Assembly (NCBI RefSeq): GCF_029633915.1
Contig: NZ_CP091092.1
Location: forward strand, 1,550,001 to 1,614,000
Reading direction: 5' to 3'
Length of the DNA: 64,000 nucleotides
From: Methanomicrobium antiquum
GTDB lineage: Archaea > Halobacteriota > Methanomicrobia > Methanomicrobiales > Methanomicrobiaceae
A program made the translations under genes and the position numbers. The notes beneath the pieces were generated by a model. The model made no database searches and was not told where the DNA came from. It saw only the letters and a list, made by a program, of their open reading frames with translations. This document shows, piece after piece, positions 16,705 through 25,705 of this stretch (the first letter of the stretch is position 1; every line of letters starts with the position of its first letter).

Positions 16705-17076
16705 AACCAGAATTTCTCTTATTTTCTGAATCAGCTTAAGCTGTGTTTCAATTTCTTCTTTTTTATCGGACTCTATTGTATCAATAATGTCCTTTGCCGG
16801 TTTTGAGAGGCAGTAAATCTTCACAGGCCTGCCCTTGCTTTCAGCCTTGCTCTCACGGTTCTCGATCCATTCTTTTTCATTTAAAGTCCGCATGGCAATG
16901 CTAACTTCAGGCTGGCGGAGATCTGTTCCGCGTTCAATGTCGCGTGATGTTGCTTCGTTTGTATTTGCAAGATATACCAAAACCTTGGCTACATTACGTT
17001 TTAGTCCAACATCGGTGAGAAGAGTTGCTAATTCTTCCTCCTTCTCTGTAAAAGTAAGCACTTTTTCAAGTTTCAT
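16699..17076 (-). CDS. winged-helix transcriptional regulator (TrmB/ArsR-like)
   Basis: The 125-residue product has a helix-turn-helix core around VGLKRNVAKVLVYLANTNEATSRDIE (two segments) and LRQPEVSIAMRTLNEKEWI, typical of small archaeal winged-helix regulators. A basic wing (SKAESKGRPVKIYCL) and a C-terminal helix for dimerisation follow. I start at ATG 17076, since GGTGAG lies just upstream; the longer frame to 17145 adds an unlikely hydrophobic N-terminus. No effector domain is visible. It points toward rpiA from the other side; a functional link is not shown. Confidence 0.82.
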   Translation of the reverse strand: MKLEKVLTFTEKEEELATLLTDVGLKRNVAKVLVYLANTNEATSRDIERGTDLRQPEVSIAMRTLNEKEWIENRESKAESKGRPVKIYCLSKPAKDIIDTIESDKKEEIETQLKLIQKIREILVS

Positions 17077-17216
17077 TTTCTCACCAGAAATTACTCTTAA
17101 TATTCTGTTTAACAGATATAAATAGATATTTATCAAACTCAACACATATTAGTGGTTGTTGAAAAATATTTTATGAAAGTAGTATTAAAAGAAAAAATAT
17201 TTTTTTTTGCCGATCC

Positions 17217-17783
17217 TTACTGCTGAATCAATCCCAGATTAGATAAGTCTGAAATTATTTTTATTACCGCCTTTCTGGCATCTTCCGGAAGTTTACCTCC
17301 TGTAATTATCAGTTTGCCTGATCCAAACAAAAGAACAACAACTTTGGGCTCTTCAAGACGATAAACAAGTCCCGGAAACTGCTCAGGTTCGTATTCAATT
17401 CTGTCAAGGTTAAAGCCGACAGCAATTTTATTAAGATTTATAGGAGTTCCAAGATCTGCTGATGTTACAATATTCTGAACTTTGTATTCCAGATCTTTTG
17501 GAATATCTATCTTCAATTCACGCAGTTTATTGCCCAGGATTTCAAGACCTTTTGAAAGGCTGTCAATGCTCTTTGCACCTGTCAGAACAACTTTTCCTGA
17601 ACCAAAAACAAGCGCCGCAATCTTTGGATCCTGCATCCTTAAAACGACACCCGGAAATCTCTTTTTGTTATATTCGGCGTCTTTTATTTTTTCATTTATC
17701 ATCTGCAGATCCAGCGTTTCGGCAACTTTTGCTGAAGCGACAATGTTCTCGATTTTTAATGACTCTTCAGGATTGACCTTCAT
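17217..17783 (-). CDS. tbp: TATA-box-binding protein
   Basis: TBP binds the TATA box and recruits TFB and RNA polymerase. The 188-residue protein is the usual archaeal size and consists of two direct repeats of about 90 residues: IENIVASAKVAETLDL...FPGVVLRMQDPKIAALVFGSGKVVLTGAK and VQNIVTSADLGTPINL...FPGLVYRLEEPKVVVLLFGSGKLIITGGK (quoted in parts). A palindromic TATA region lies 12-32 bases upstream, so the message is nearly leaderless and self-regulation is possible. Confidence 0.97.
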   Translation of the reverse strand: MKVNPEESLKIENIVASAKVAETLDLQMINEKIKDAEYNKKRFPGVVLRMQDPKIAALVFGSGKVVLTGAKSIDSLSKGLEILGNKLRELKIDIPKDLEYKVQNIVTSADLGTPINLNKIAVGFNLDRIEYEPEQFPGLVYRLEEPKVVVLLFGSGKLIITGGKLPEDARKAVIKIISDLSNLGLIQQ

Positions 17784-17794
17784 ATTTATAAAGT

Positions 17795-17815
17795 GATTTA
17801 TATGGTATATAAATC
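17795..17815 (-). promoter_or_regulatory. palindromic double TATA element of the tbp promoter
   Basis: GATTTATAT (17795-17803) and ATATAAATC (17807-17815) are perfect 9-bp inverted arms around GGT. Read toward tbp, the distal arm lies about 28 bases before the ATG at 17783, the correct distance for a leaderless archaeal promoter. The symmetry would let TBP or a repressor bind in either orientation. Confidence 0.6.
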
Positions 17816-18019
17816 GTTGGGTGATTTTTGTCCCATTTGAATACTCTTGCCAATCAATCAGAGATGAAATTTTATTTCATCCCATTTATCATTTTTAATG
17901 ATTAACAATTACAAAATTTTATCTATAAATTAGTTCAATAAACTGTAAGCAAAATTTGAACGAATTTTAATTCGACATTTGTTGAAATAGTAATTTGGAC
18001 ATGAAAATTCTCTAAAGAA

Positions 18020-18079
18020 AAGTTTCATAAACTGCATCATGAAACTGTTGCATGAAATGATAATTTCATGAACATTTTC
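18020..18079 (+). repeat. dispersed two-hairpin intergenic repeat, copy 3
   Basis: Hairpin 1 is AGTTT-CAT-AAACT, quite different in bases from other copies yet still perfectly paired. Hairpin 2 is CATGAAAT-GATA-ATTTCATG, with the inner C-G pair of other copies replaced by T-A. The tail is GAACATTTTC. The element lies in the 368-base gap between tbp and the acyl-CoA synthetase; nothing else is evident there except AT-rich DNA. Confidence 0.75.
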
Positions 18080-18151
18080 AATAGAAAATTGATTATGAGA
18101 ACAGCTTTGGAGAAAAAATGTGAATTAACTAAAAAGTTAGTGAGGTAAAAT

Positions 18152-20212
18152 ATGGCAAAATGGATGTTAAGTGAGGCTGAAGGTTACGACTTCCTTAAAA
18201 AATATGATGTGCCGGTTCCTGAATACAGAATTGCAACATCAGCAGAAGATGCGGCAAAAAAAGCCACAGAGGTTGGATTTCCGGTTGTAATGAAGATTGT
18301 TTCCCCCCAGATTCTTCACAAAAGTGATGCCGGCGGTGTTATTGTCGGTGTAAAAGATGAAAAGGAAGCAAAAGAAGCATACGAGCAGATTATTTCAAGC
18401 ATAAATAAGCACAAGCCCGATGCAGATATTGAAGGTATTATTATAGAAGAGATGGCAAAGCCAGGTGTTGAGTTAATTATCGGAGGAAATACAGACACTG
18501 CTTTTGGAAAGACAATAACCTTCGGTATTGGCGGAACACTTGTCGAATTTGTAAAAGATGTTTCACTTAGAATTCTGCCGCTTACCGAAGCAGAAATCAG
18601 GCAGATGGTCAGGGAAATCAATTCATATAAATTAATATCCGGATATAGAGGCTCTGCGCCTAAAGATGAAGAAACACTTGTAAAAACAATAATTAATGTC
18701 TGCCGAGCGTTTGAGGAGAACGAAGAGCTAAAGGAGTTTGACATAAACCCGCTAAGGCTCTATGAAAAAGGTGCATGTGCCGTTGATACAGCCTTTATCT
18801 TCAGCGATGAACAGTCAACCAAAAAGGTTTCAGACAAACCTGTTGATGTAAGTATTTTTGAGCCGCAATCAATCGCCGTTATTGGTGCATCAGAAACTCC
18901 GGGTAAAATGGGATATGCTGTCATGCACAAGCTTTCGACATTTCCGGGAAAACTCTATCCTGTAAATCCAAAACGCGATGTAATTATGTGCTTTAAGACA
19001 TATCCAAGCCTTCACGATATTGCCGACAATGTAGATATGGCAGTAATTACAGTCCCTTCCGCCCTTGTTCCTGAAGTGATGGAAGACTGTGGTAAAAAAG
19101 GAGTTAAAATTGCGGTAATAATCACTGCCGGATTTAAGGAAATGAATGAAGAAGGCAGAAAATTAGAGGAGCAGACAGTTGCAATCGCTAAAAAATACGG
19201 CACAAGAATTGTCGGTCCAAACTGTCTTGGTTTAATCAGCCCGCACAAGGGATATGATACAACATACGTTCAGAGATCTCCTGCTCCCGGAAACATTGCA
19301 TTCCTTTCACAAAGTGGTGCTATTGTAAACGCTGTTGTTGACTGGAGTTTAACACACAATGTCGGATTTTCTTCTGTAGTTTCTGTTGGAAACCAGTCTG
19401 ATCTCAACTTCTTCGACTACCTTCACTGGGCTGAGTCTGATCCAAACACAGAGGCGATTATTATGTACATTGAGGAAATAAACAATGGAAAGGGATTCCT
19501 TGATGTAGTATCAAGAATTGCAAGGACAAAACCGGTTGTTGCAATAAAGTCAGGTTCTTCTGAACGCGGTCGTGCCGCAGCAGCGTCACACACAGGTTCT
19601 CTTGCAGGAAGCTATGAAGTGTATATGGAGGCTTTCAGAGAGGCTGGAGTTTTAAGTGTCACAAATCTTGAGGATGCTTTCCTTGCCGCAGAATTCTTAT
19701 CACACAACAAGCACTATCCAAAAGGAAAACGTGCAGTTATTGTCACCAACGCAGGCGGTTTCGCAGTTCTTTCAAATGATTATGCAGAACGTTATGGAAT
19801 TGAGATTGTTGATCTTCCAAAGAACGTAATTGATGAGATGGATAAATTTCTGCCACCGTTTTGGAATCGTGGAAACCCGATTGATCTCTTAGGAGATGCA
19901 GACGGAGCACGGTTTGCAAAGACATTTAGTGTTCTTGCAAAGCACGATGACCTTTGGGATATCTGCATGGTAATAGGATTCCCAAACCTTGTGTTAACAT
20001 CAGAACGTTTTGCAAAGCAGATTATGATGCTCTCAGAGTCCACTGAAAAGAGAATTGTATCTGTGTTAATCGGCGGTTCAGAGATGAACGGAGGACGTGA
20101 AATATTAAGGGAGAACAAAGTTCCGCCGTTTGAAGAGCTTGAGACTGCATTCAGGGTTGTTGGAAGGACACTCCAGAGCAAATACCGTGTCAAAGGACAG
20201 GGTCTGTTCTGA
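18152..20212 (+). CDS. ADP-forming acetate/acyl-CoA synthetase, fused beta-alpha subunits
   Basis: The enzyme interconverts acyl-CoA, ADP and phosphate with acid, CoA and ATP. The 686-residue chain has an ATP-grasp (beta) domain first (about 1-220, with GFPVVMKIVSPQILHKSDAGG and a DINPLRLYEKG end). A CoA-binding Rossmann domain (SIAVIGASETPGKMG, from about 245) and a succinyl-CoA-synthetase-type flavodoxin region follow. ASHTGSLAG near residue 480 holds the histidine expected to be phosphorylated. The order beta then alpha is reversed relative to the common alpha-beta fusion. Acetate versus aryl-acid specificity cannot be read from sequence. Confidence 0.92.
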   Translation: MAKWMLSEAEGYDFLKKYDVPVPEYRIATSAEDAAKKATEVGFPVVMKIVSPQILHKSDAGGVIVGVKDEKEAKEAYEQIISSINKHKPDADIEGIIIEEMAKPGVELIIGGNTDTAFGKTITFGIGGTLVEFVKDVSLRILPLTEAEIRQMVREINSYKLISGYRGSAPKDEETLVKTIINVCRAFEENEELKEFDINPLRLYEKGACAVDTAFIFSDEQSTKKVSDKPVDVSIFEPQSIAVIGASETPGKMGYAVMHKLSTFPGKLYPVNPKRDVIMCFKTYPSLHDIADNVDMAVITVPSALVPEVMEDCGKKGVKIAVIITAGFKEMNEEGRKLEEQTVAIAKKYGTRIVGPNCLGLISPHKGYDTTYVQRSPAPGNIAFLSQSGAIVNAVVDWSLTHNVGFSSVVSVGNQSDLNFFDYLHWAESDPNTEAIIMYIEEINNGKGFLDVVSRIARTKPVVAIKSGSSERGRAAAASHTGSLAGSYEVYMEAFREAGVLSVTNLEDAFLAAEFLSHNKHYPKGKRAVIVTNAGGFAVLSNDYAERYGIEIVDLPKNVIDEMDKFLPPFWNRGNPIDLLGDADGARFAKTFSVLAKHDDLWDICMVIGFPNLVLTSERFAKQIMMLSESTEKRIVSVLIGGSEMNGGREILRENKVPPFEELETAFRVVGRTLQSKYRVKGQGLF

Positions 20213-20481
20213 AGATATAATAATTAATTTTTAAAAAACTGAATTTAAAATATCATATTTCAAACACATTTTAAAAAATAAGTCTCAATAATATTTATTT
20301 TACGCAAAAATTGTCATTTTGAGCAGATTTTAGTTTTAGTTAATAAAAAAAGTTCATAAAACTAATTTTCTTACACGTCATCATAAAATTAAGATTCTAG
20401 ATAAATTTGAAATCAAATTAAAACTTTAAAAAAATTTTAAAAAAAAATTTAAAAAATCAGATTTTATTTTCAAGGGACAAT

Positions 20482-20796
20482 TTAGTCGTATTCACGCCAG
20501 GTGTGCCTGCACTTTGTACAACGGAAAAAGCGCACTTCACTTTCATCAGCTGAACGAAGCTGTCTTAACCACCATTCAGCAGTATTATTGCCGCACTCAG
20601 GACATTTTATTTTTGTTGTCGGAAGTGTTGCAATATTTTGATCTTCTTCAACAATTGTTATCTCCTTCTCAACCCTCTGCCTTGTTTTCAAAAGCTGGGT
20701 TTTATCGGATATGTCTTTTTCATAACCGCATTTTGGACATCTGAGTTTTCCTTCGTATGACTTAAGCATGCTTTTGCATTCTGGACAGAACATCAT
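20482..20796 (-). CDS. tfs: transcription factor S
   Basis: TFS stimulates transcript cleavage by backtracked RNA polymerase, like TFIIS. The 104-residue protein has two zinc ribbons: Cys4/7/20/23 in the N-terminal one, and CPECGN with CTKCRHTW in the C-terminal one. The catalytic acidic pair is in RSADESEVRFFRC. Two ATG codons are adjacent at the start; I cannot decide between them and there is no ribosome site. Confidence 0.95.
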   Translation of the reverse strand: MMFCPECKSMLKSYEGKLRCPKCGYEKDISDKTQLLKTRQRVEKEITIVEEDQNIATLPTTKIKCPECGNNTAEWWLRQLRSADESEVRFFRCTKCRHTWREYD

Positions 20797-21077
20797 CGGC
20801 TATATTATTTGTTGCTATTTGATTAATTGTTATGGATTATCATATTTAAAAAAAAAATCAATCTTCGCCTTTTAATATCCGAATTTCAAAAAATTTGCCG
20901 GATTTTAGAAAAACCCGGATATCTCAGCAAAATTCTTTCATTGATTTATAGTATAATCTAAAATTATTCTCTCTAAGAATCTATTTTCATTAAATCATTC
21001 TTGAAATTATATTTCGTGTAACAGATTCATGTAAATTACAAAGTAGCTTTTTATGTAGCAGACAAATATTATAATCA

Positions 21078-21890
21078 ATGGAAGCGGCCCTTGTTTTATT
21101 GTCAGCCATTTTTTTTATCGGGTTTTTAATTGTTCCCGGAAAATTAAGAAAATACCTTGCAATATCCGGATGGTTTTTTATTGTACTGGCGCTGATTCTT
21201 GATATTCCACACTACATATTCGAAGAAAATAACTTTATGTACCCTGTTTTAGGAATACTGGGAATCCCGTTTTTATATGTCACAATACCGGGACTTTTAG
21301 AAGAGAACAAATATGTTTTGTCATTAAGCCGCGGCGCGGCAATTGCATTTTTGATATATTTCCCGTTTGCCTATATCCCGATGGCAGGTGATTTTTTAAT
21401 AGCCGCTGTTACACAGCAGGTTTACGCTATAGGAACACTCCTAAATCTTCCTTTCAACCAGATTGCATGGAACATGCTTGAACATAACGGATTTCGCGTT
21501 GAAATAATCCTTGCATGCACCGGCATTCAAAGCATTGCAATAATGCTTGGAATTGCATATGCACTCCCAATAACAGTAAAACAAAGAATAATATCGTTTA
21601 TTCTGGTTGTGCCGGTAATTTACTTTTTGAATCTCCTGAGAAACGTATTTGTTGTTGCGGCATACACAGGCCAGTGGTTTCAGTATTTGCCTGAGATTGC
21701 ATCAAACGGAGAATATGGATACGAGAGTTTCTTTTGGGCACACAATGTTCTGGCAGAGCTTGGAGCACTGGTATTTTTAATTATCCTTGCACTGTGTCTT
21801 TTTAAAGTAATTCCCCAGCTAGGAGATTTCGCAGACGGATTAATAAAATTGTATATAGAAAAGCTCAGAGGTGTATATAAAGATAAATAA
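21078..21890 (+). CDS. artA: archaeosortase A
   Basis: ArtA is a membrane transpeptidase-like enzyme that processes PGF-CTERM surface proteins and links them to a lipid. The 270 residues form about eight hydrophobic segments. The catalytic triad is recognisable: Cys147 in EIILACTGIQS, Arg188 in NLLRNVFV and His222 in FFWAHNVLAELG. A TTTTTATG element 22-28 bases before the ATG suggests a leaderless transcript. The 3-prime end overlaps the convergent phosphatidyltransferase gene by 26 bases. Confidence 0.92.
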   Translation: MEAALVLLSAIFFIGFLIVPGKLRKYLAISGWFFIVLALILDIPHYIFEENNFMYPVLGILGIPFLYVTIPGLLEENKYVLSLSRGAAIAFLIYFPFAYIPMAGDFLIAAVTQQVYAIGTLLNLPFNQIAWNMLEHNGFRVEIILACTGIQSIAIMLGIAYALPITVKQRIISFILVVPVIYFLNLLRNVFVVAAYTGQWFQYLPEIASNGEYGYESFFWAHNVLAELGALVFLIILALCLFKVIPQLGDFADGLIKLYIEKLRGVYKDK

Positions 21891-22506
21891 TCCTCTGAAG
21901 CGCTGATAGATTTGTGCAGACTGCAATTATTACAACCGCCGGTGCAATAAGGCCGAAAAGTCCTCCTGCAACCAAAAACAAAATTGTTTCAGGCCTCCCA
22001 AAAAACCCGACTCTTTCTAAGGGATCGTCAATTTTGCCATCTTCTCTTTTCTCAAAACCGACCTCCGCATATGTAACAGGTTTTATGAAAGTATTCATAA
22101 GAGAGCCAATAATTGCAAGAGCTACGATTGCAAAATCAATAATATAACTGTTTACTCCGTTTATTGCGACATAAGGACTTATTATTGCAACACCTGAAAG
22201 TCCGATTCCCAAAATTACAAGGCTGTCAACATACTTATCAACTATCCAGTCAAAAACTGCACCAAATTTGCTTTCATTCCCGGTTTTTCTTGCAACAGTC
22301 CCGTCAACAAGGTCCAAAACCGCAGAAATTAAAAGAAATATTGCCCCTATAAAAAAATTCTCTCTGAAGAAGAAATAAGCTGTTATTAGCCCTGCTATAA
22401 GAGACAATACCGAGATCATATTTGGTGTGAATCTCAATTTTATGAATATATCTGCAACAGGCTCTAAACATCCGATAAATTTTGGTCTAAGTGCAGTAAT
22501 ATTCAT
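21865..22506 (-). CDS. CDP-alcohol phosphatidyltransferase (archaetidyl-lipid synthase)
   Basis: This integral membrane enzyme moves a CDP-activated archaeol unit onto an alcohol to make polar lipid headgroups. The 213-residue protein shows the complete family motif D65xxD68GxxAR73(x8)G82xxxD86xxxD90 in a background of several membrane helices. Inositol phosphate, glycerol phosphate and serine are all possible acceptors; the archaetidylinositol-type assignment is my weak preference. The neighbouring archaeosortase makes a lipid-anchoring link attractive. Confidence 0.88.
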   Translation of the reverse strand: MNITALRPKFIGCLEPVADIFIKLRFTPNMISVLSLIAGLITAYFFFRENFFIGAIFLLISAVLDLVDGTVARKTGNESKFGAVFDWIVDKYVDSLVILGIGLSGVAIISPYVAINGVNSYIIDFAIVALAIIGSLMNTFIKPVTYAEVGFEKREDGKIDDPLERVGFFGRPETILFLVAGGLFGLIAPAVVIIAVCTNLSALQRIIYLYIHL

Positions 22507-22618
22507 ACCATTATAATTGGAATCACTCAGATATAGGTTTCACTAAATGAATTCCTTTATTTTTATAGGGCTAACTTCTTAAATTATACAGGACAATTAA
22601 CCATTAAGAAAGATAATC

Positions 22619-23302
22619 ATGGCACAAGATATTAAAAAACCCCATGTTATGATAATGTCAGAGATTACCGTAGACGGCAAACTGACATTAAAAAAAGGAG
22701 CTTCCAGCAAAATCCTTATGAAATACATGAGCCACGAAACTGACATACTCCTTCATAAAACAAGGGCAGAATATGATGCAATAATGGTAGGCTCAAATAC
22801 AATAAAAATTGACAATTCTTTTCTTACTGTCAGATATGTAGAAGGAGAAAACCCTATACGTGTTATTCCAAACAGCAGCGCAGACATTCCGCTTAACTCA
22901 AATGTTCTTGGAAAAGATGCAAAGACAATAATTGCCGTAGGAAAGGCGGCACCTGCAGAAAAAATTGAAGCTTTAGAAGAAAAAGGTGCGGATGTAATAA
23001 TCAGTGGTGAGGAAAGAGTTGATTTTACATATCTTATGAATATCCTTGCGCGTGAATATGGTGTGAAAAAACTGATGGTTGAGGGCGGGCCAACTCTTAA
23101 CTACTATATGCTTCAAGACCGTCTTGTTGACGAAGTCAGACTTATTCATCTGCCTTTCATCGTTGGCGGGGCTGACACCCCCTCACTTGTCGGCGGCATG
23201 CACATAGATTCAGAAGATGAAATGTTTCGTCTCAATCTCAAGAGTCATTATATGTGCGGGACAAACCTTGTCACCGAGTACGATGTTTTGTACGGTGAAT
23301 AG
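22619..23302 (+). CDS. arfC: 2,5-diamino-6-(ribosylamino)-pyrimidinone 5-phosphate reductase
   Basis: The enzyme reduces the ribosyl side chain of the diaminopyrimidine intermediate to ribityl in archaeal riboflavin and F420 precursor synthesis. The 227-residue RibD-C-type protein begins with PHVMIMSEITVDGKL, has DAIMVGSNTIKIDN and the nucleotide-binding region KKLMVEGGPTLNYYML, and ends in a short C-terminal strand. It is probably co-transcribed with sppA two bases downstream. Confidence 0.9.
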   Translation: MAQDIKKPHVMIMSEITVDGKLTLKKGASSKILMKYMSHETDILLHKTRAEYDAIMVGSNTIKIDNSFLTVRYVEGENPIRVIPNSSADIPLNSNVLGKDAKTIIAVGKAAPAEKIEALEEKGADVIISGEERVDFTYLMNILAREYGVKKLMVEGGPTLNYYMLQDRLVDEVRLIHLPFIVGGADTPSLVGGMHIDSEDEMFRLNLKSHYMCGTNLVTEYDVLYGE

Positions 23303-23304
23303 GC

Positions 23305-24162
23305 ATGTCATGGCTTGAAAAAGAGATTGAAAAAACAAAAAAGGCAAAGCTTCGCAAAAATGGAATTAAATGGTTTATTTTTGGTGTTTTTGCAGCGATA
23401 GCTTTGATTGCAGTATTTTCGCTTATTCCCTATTCCCAGGATGCAGGTGTCAAGGTAATCCGCATTGAAGGAACACTCACTACCGGAAATATTTACAGCG
23501 GCGGATATGCAGGAAGTGACTATATCGGCGCACAAATAAGAGCCGCGGCAGATGATCCCTTGACTGAGGGAATTGTCCTTCGTATAAACAGCCCGGGGGG
23601 TTCTCCATCCTCATCACAGGAGATAATTCGTGATATTGATTATGCAAAAGAAAAAAAGCCGGTTGTTGTCTCAATGGGAGACATGGCAACTTCTGCGGCA
23701 TATCACATAAGTTCTCATAGTGACTGGATATTTGCAAACCCTGATACAATGACAGGGAGTGTCGGGACAATCTGGACTTTTTATGACACCAGCGAGTCAC
23801 TTGATCGTGAGGGAGTTGAAGTCTCAGTTGTTAAATCCGGCGATCTGAAAGATTTGGGAGCATCTTTTCGCGGCTTAAGTGATGATGAGCTTTCATATGT
23901 TCAGAAGATGGTTGATGACAGTTTTGAGCTTTTTATAACCGATGTTCTGACTCAGAGAAATATCAACCGTTCTGATATAGAAGAAGCACAGCTCATACGG
24001 GGAGAGGATGCATTAAAGCTTGGACTTGTTGATGAGATGGGAAACCTCTTTGATGCAATTGAATACGTAAAAAAGCGTAAATATAACCTGAATCTAATTC
24101 CGGCCACATCTGATTCAGAAAAGGAAGATGAAGATGAAGATGAAAATAAAGACAGCCTGTAA
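23305..24162 (+). CDS. sppA: signal peptide peptidase SppA (S49 family)
   Basis: SppA cleaves leftover signal peptides at the membrane using a Ser-Lys dyad. The 285-residue protein has a basic cytoplasmic start, one transmembrane helix (about 21-42), the RINSPGGSPSSSQEI region, the nucleophile Ser130 in GDMATSAAYHIS, and the base Lys182 in KSGDLKDLG. The C-terminus is highly acidic (about the last 18 residues, repeated Glu-Asp). It uses GGTGA inside the end of arfC as its ribosome site. Confidence 0.93.
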   Translation: MSWLEKEIEKTKKAKLRKNGIKWFIFGVFAAIALIAVFSLIPYSQDAGVKVIRIEGTLTTGNIYSGGYAGSDYIGAQIRAAADDPLTEGIVLRINSPGGSPSSSQEIIRDIDYAKEKKPVVVSMGDMATSAAYHISSHSDWIFANPDTMTGSVGTIWTFYDTSESLDREGVEVSVVKSGDLKDLGASFRGLSDDELSYVQKMVDDSFELFITDVLTQRNINRSDIEEAQLIRGEDALKLGLVDEMGNLFDAIEYVKKRKYNLNLIPATSDSEKEDEDEDENKDSL

Positions 24163-24302
24163 TAAACAGCTGATAAATCATCCGAAAACTCCTCTTTTGG
24201 AACTCCTCTTCTGATTTAGACTAAGAAGAATCAGATATGCAAAATTGAAAATTTAAAAGAAAAAATTGGTTAAGATTTCAAAATCAATCCAATTCTATAA
24301 TT

Positions 24303-24367
24303 AAATCATATTTTCAAATCATATTTTCAAATCTTATTTTCAAATCTTATTTTCAAATCTTATATTT
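24303..24367. repeat. 13-bp tandem repeat, about five units
   Basis: The unit AAATC(A/T)TATTTTC is repeated at 24303, 24316, 24329 and 24342, with a degenerate fifth unit to 24367 and related bases (CCTGTTTTCAAATC) after that. It lies in the intergenic gap between the convergent sppA and truD genes, so it is presumably slippage-prone filler or part of bidirectional termination. Confidence 0.85.
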
Positions 24368-24421
24368 AATCCTGTTTTCAAATCCCCCGATTAAATCCAC
24401 TTATTGAAGATCTATTTTTAA

Positions 24422-25705
24422 TCATGCCATATTTTTGGGATCAGCTTTCATTATTTCCCTACATACTGTTGTTGCATAATGACCAGGCGGAAGTGTAAAC
24501 TTAAGAGCCATACTTTTTTCTGAAATAATTCCTGATATCTCTGTTTGTAATCCTGCAGGTCGCACTGCACCGGTAAATCTTGCTCCTACAAGCTCTGAAA
24601 TATTTGCATATCCTTCTGCAGTTATTCCAAGTTCATTCATTATATCAGAGGCATATTCATCCATGTATCCATAGCGGGTGAAATTCTCTGATCCCGGCAT
24701 AAAAATTCCAACCGAGCATTTTCCGCGCCTTGTATGAATTTTTGCTGTTGCAATGTTTCTTTCATCAACAACCTCTTCTCTCCCATCCAAAAACACAAGT
24801 CTGTCGCCAATTTCCGGTTTCAAAATATCTCCTGCTCTGTTTTCAATCCTAAGACTTAAAACACGGTTAAAAAGATATGACTGAAAAGCGCTTACAAACA
24901 TTGAGAGAAGCTTTGGAGGAATAACTGCAAGTGCACCTTTGTAATCATTTGGTTTTTCCACGAGGTGATGAAGAATCGAACGTTCATAATGCATCTGTTC
25001 AGGCATCAGAGAAAGTGCCTCTTTTGGATCTTCATTTTTATCAAATGCTTCTCTTGCCGCTTTAGTCATTTCATTTTCATCTTCGCAGGGATACCCGGCA
25101 TATTTCATCACAGCGTCTTTGTAGTCGCCCTTAAGCATTGCAATTCCTACAAGGTGTGACACAGGTCTTTGCGTTCCAAATCTCTGTATTCCATAATAGT
25201 TTGGAAGACCTTCAGATGCTTTTGTCTTCAATTCATCAAGGGCTTTTTGAAGCTGAGATTCAGATGATTCCTGACAGTCGCTGATTTTTATTTCAAACTC
25301 ATTTCCCTTAAGATCGCCAAGAGACATCTGCATTCTTGCAAAACCAAGGGGTTTTAATTCAATATCTTTTAGGTGAACTTTTTCGATATCCTCGGGTTTT
25401 ACACCATATACAGAAATTAACTGAGTTGAAACAGCACGTTTGTCCTTTGTTCCACCCCAGGAAATCCTTTTGTAGCTGATGCCAAGCCTTTTTGAAATCT
25501 CCTTTGCCGCACGCTGAAGCTCCCAGTTTGTCTTTTTAAGCTCGCATATCAGATGGGGGCCTCCTGTTAACTTAATGTCTGCAAAAATTTCGTTTACAAT
25601 AAAATCAGAAGGCTCTTTTCTAAGAATCCCACCGACACCTGAAGAATCGGTTAAATAATACTCCATTCCAAGGATTTGTTCTGTTTTATAGGGACTTTTC
25701 ATCAT
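24422..25705 (-). CDS. truD: tRNA pseudouridine(13) synthase TruD
   Basis: TruD converts uridine 13 of certain tRNAs to pseudouridine. The 427 residues show the TruD-specific catalytic motif WGGTKDKRAVSTQ with Asp88, NYYGIQRFGTQRP (about 179-191) and the inserted TRUD domain in the C-terminal half. The gene overlaps the upstream pth2 stop by 4 bases, so both lie in one operon acting on tRNA. Confidence 0.95.
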   Translation of the reverse strand: MMKSPYKTEQILGMEYYLTDSSGVGGILRKEPSDFIVNEIFADIKLTGGPHLICELKKTNWELQRAAKEISKRLGISYKRISWGGTKDKRAVSTQLISVYGVKPEDIEKVHLKDIELKPLGFARMQMSLGDLKGNEFEIKISDCQESSESQLQKALDELKTKASEGLPNYYGIQRFGTQRPVSHLVGIAMLKGDYKDAVMKYAGYPCEDENEMTKAAREAFDKNEDPKEALSLMPEQMHYERSILHHLVEKPNDYKGALAVIPPKLLSMFVSAFQSYLFNRVLSLRIENRAGDILKPEIGDRLVFLDGREEVVDERNIATAKIHTRRGKCSVGIFMPGSENFTRYGYMDEYASDIMNELGITAEGYANISELVGARFTGAVRPAGLQTEISGIISEKSMALKFTLPPGHYATTVCREIMKADPKNMA

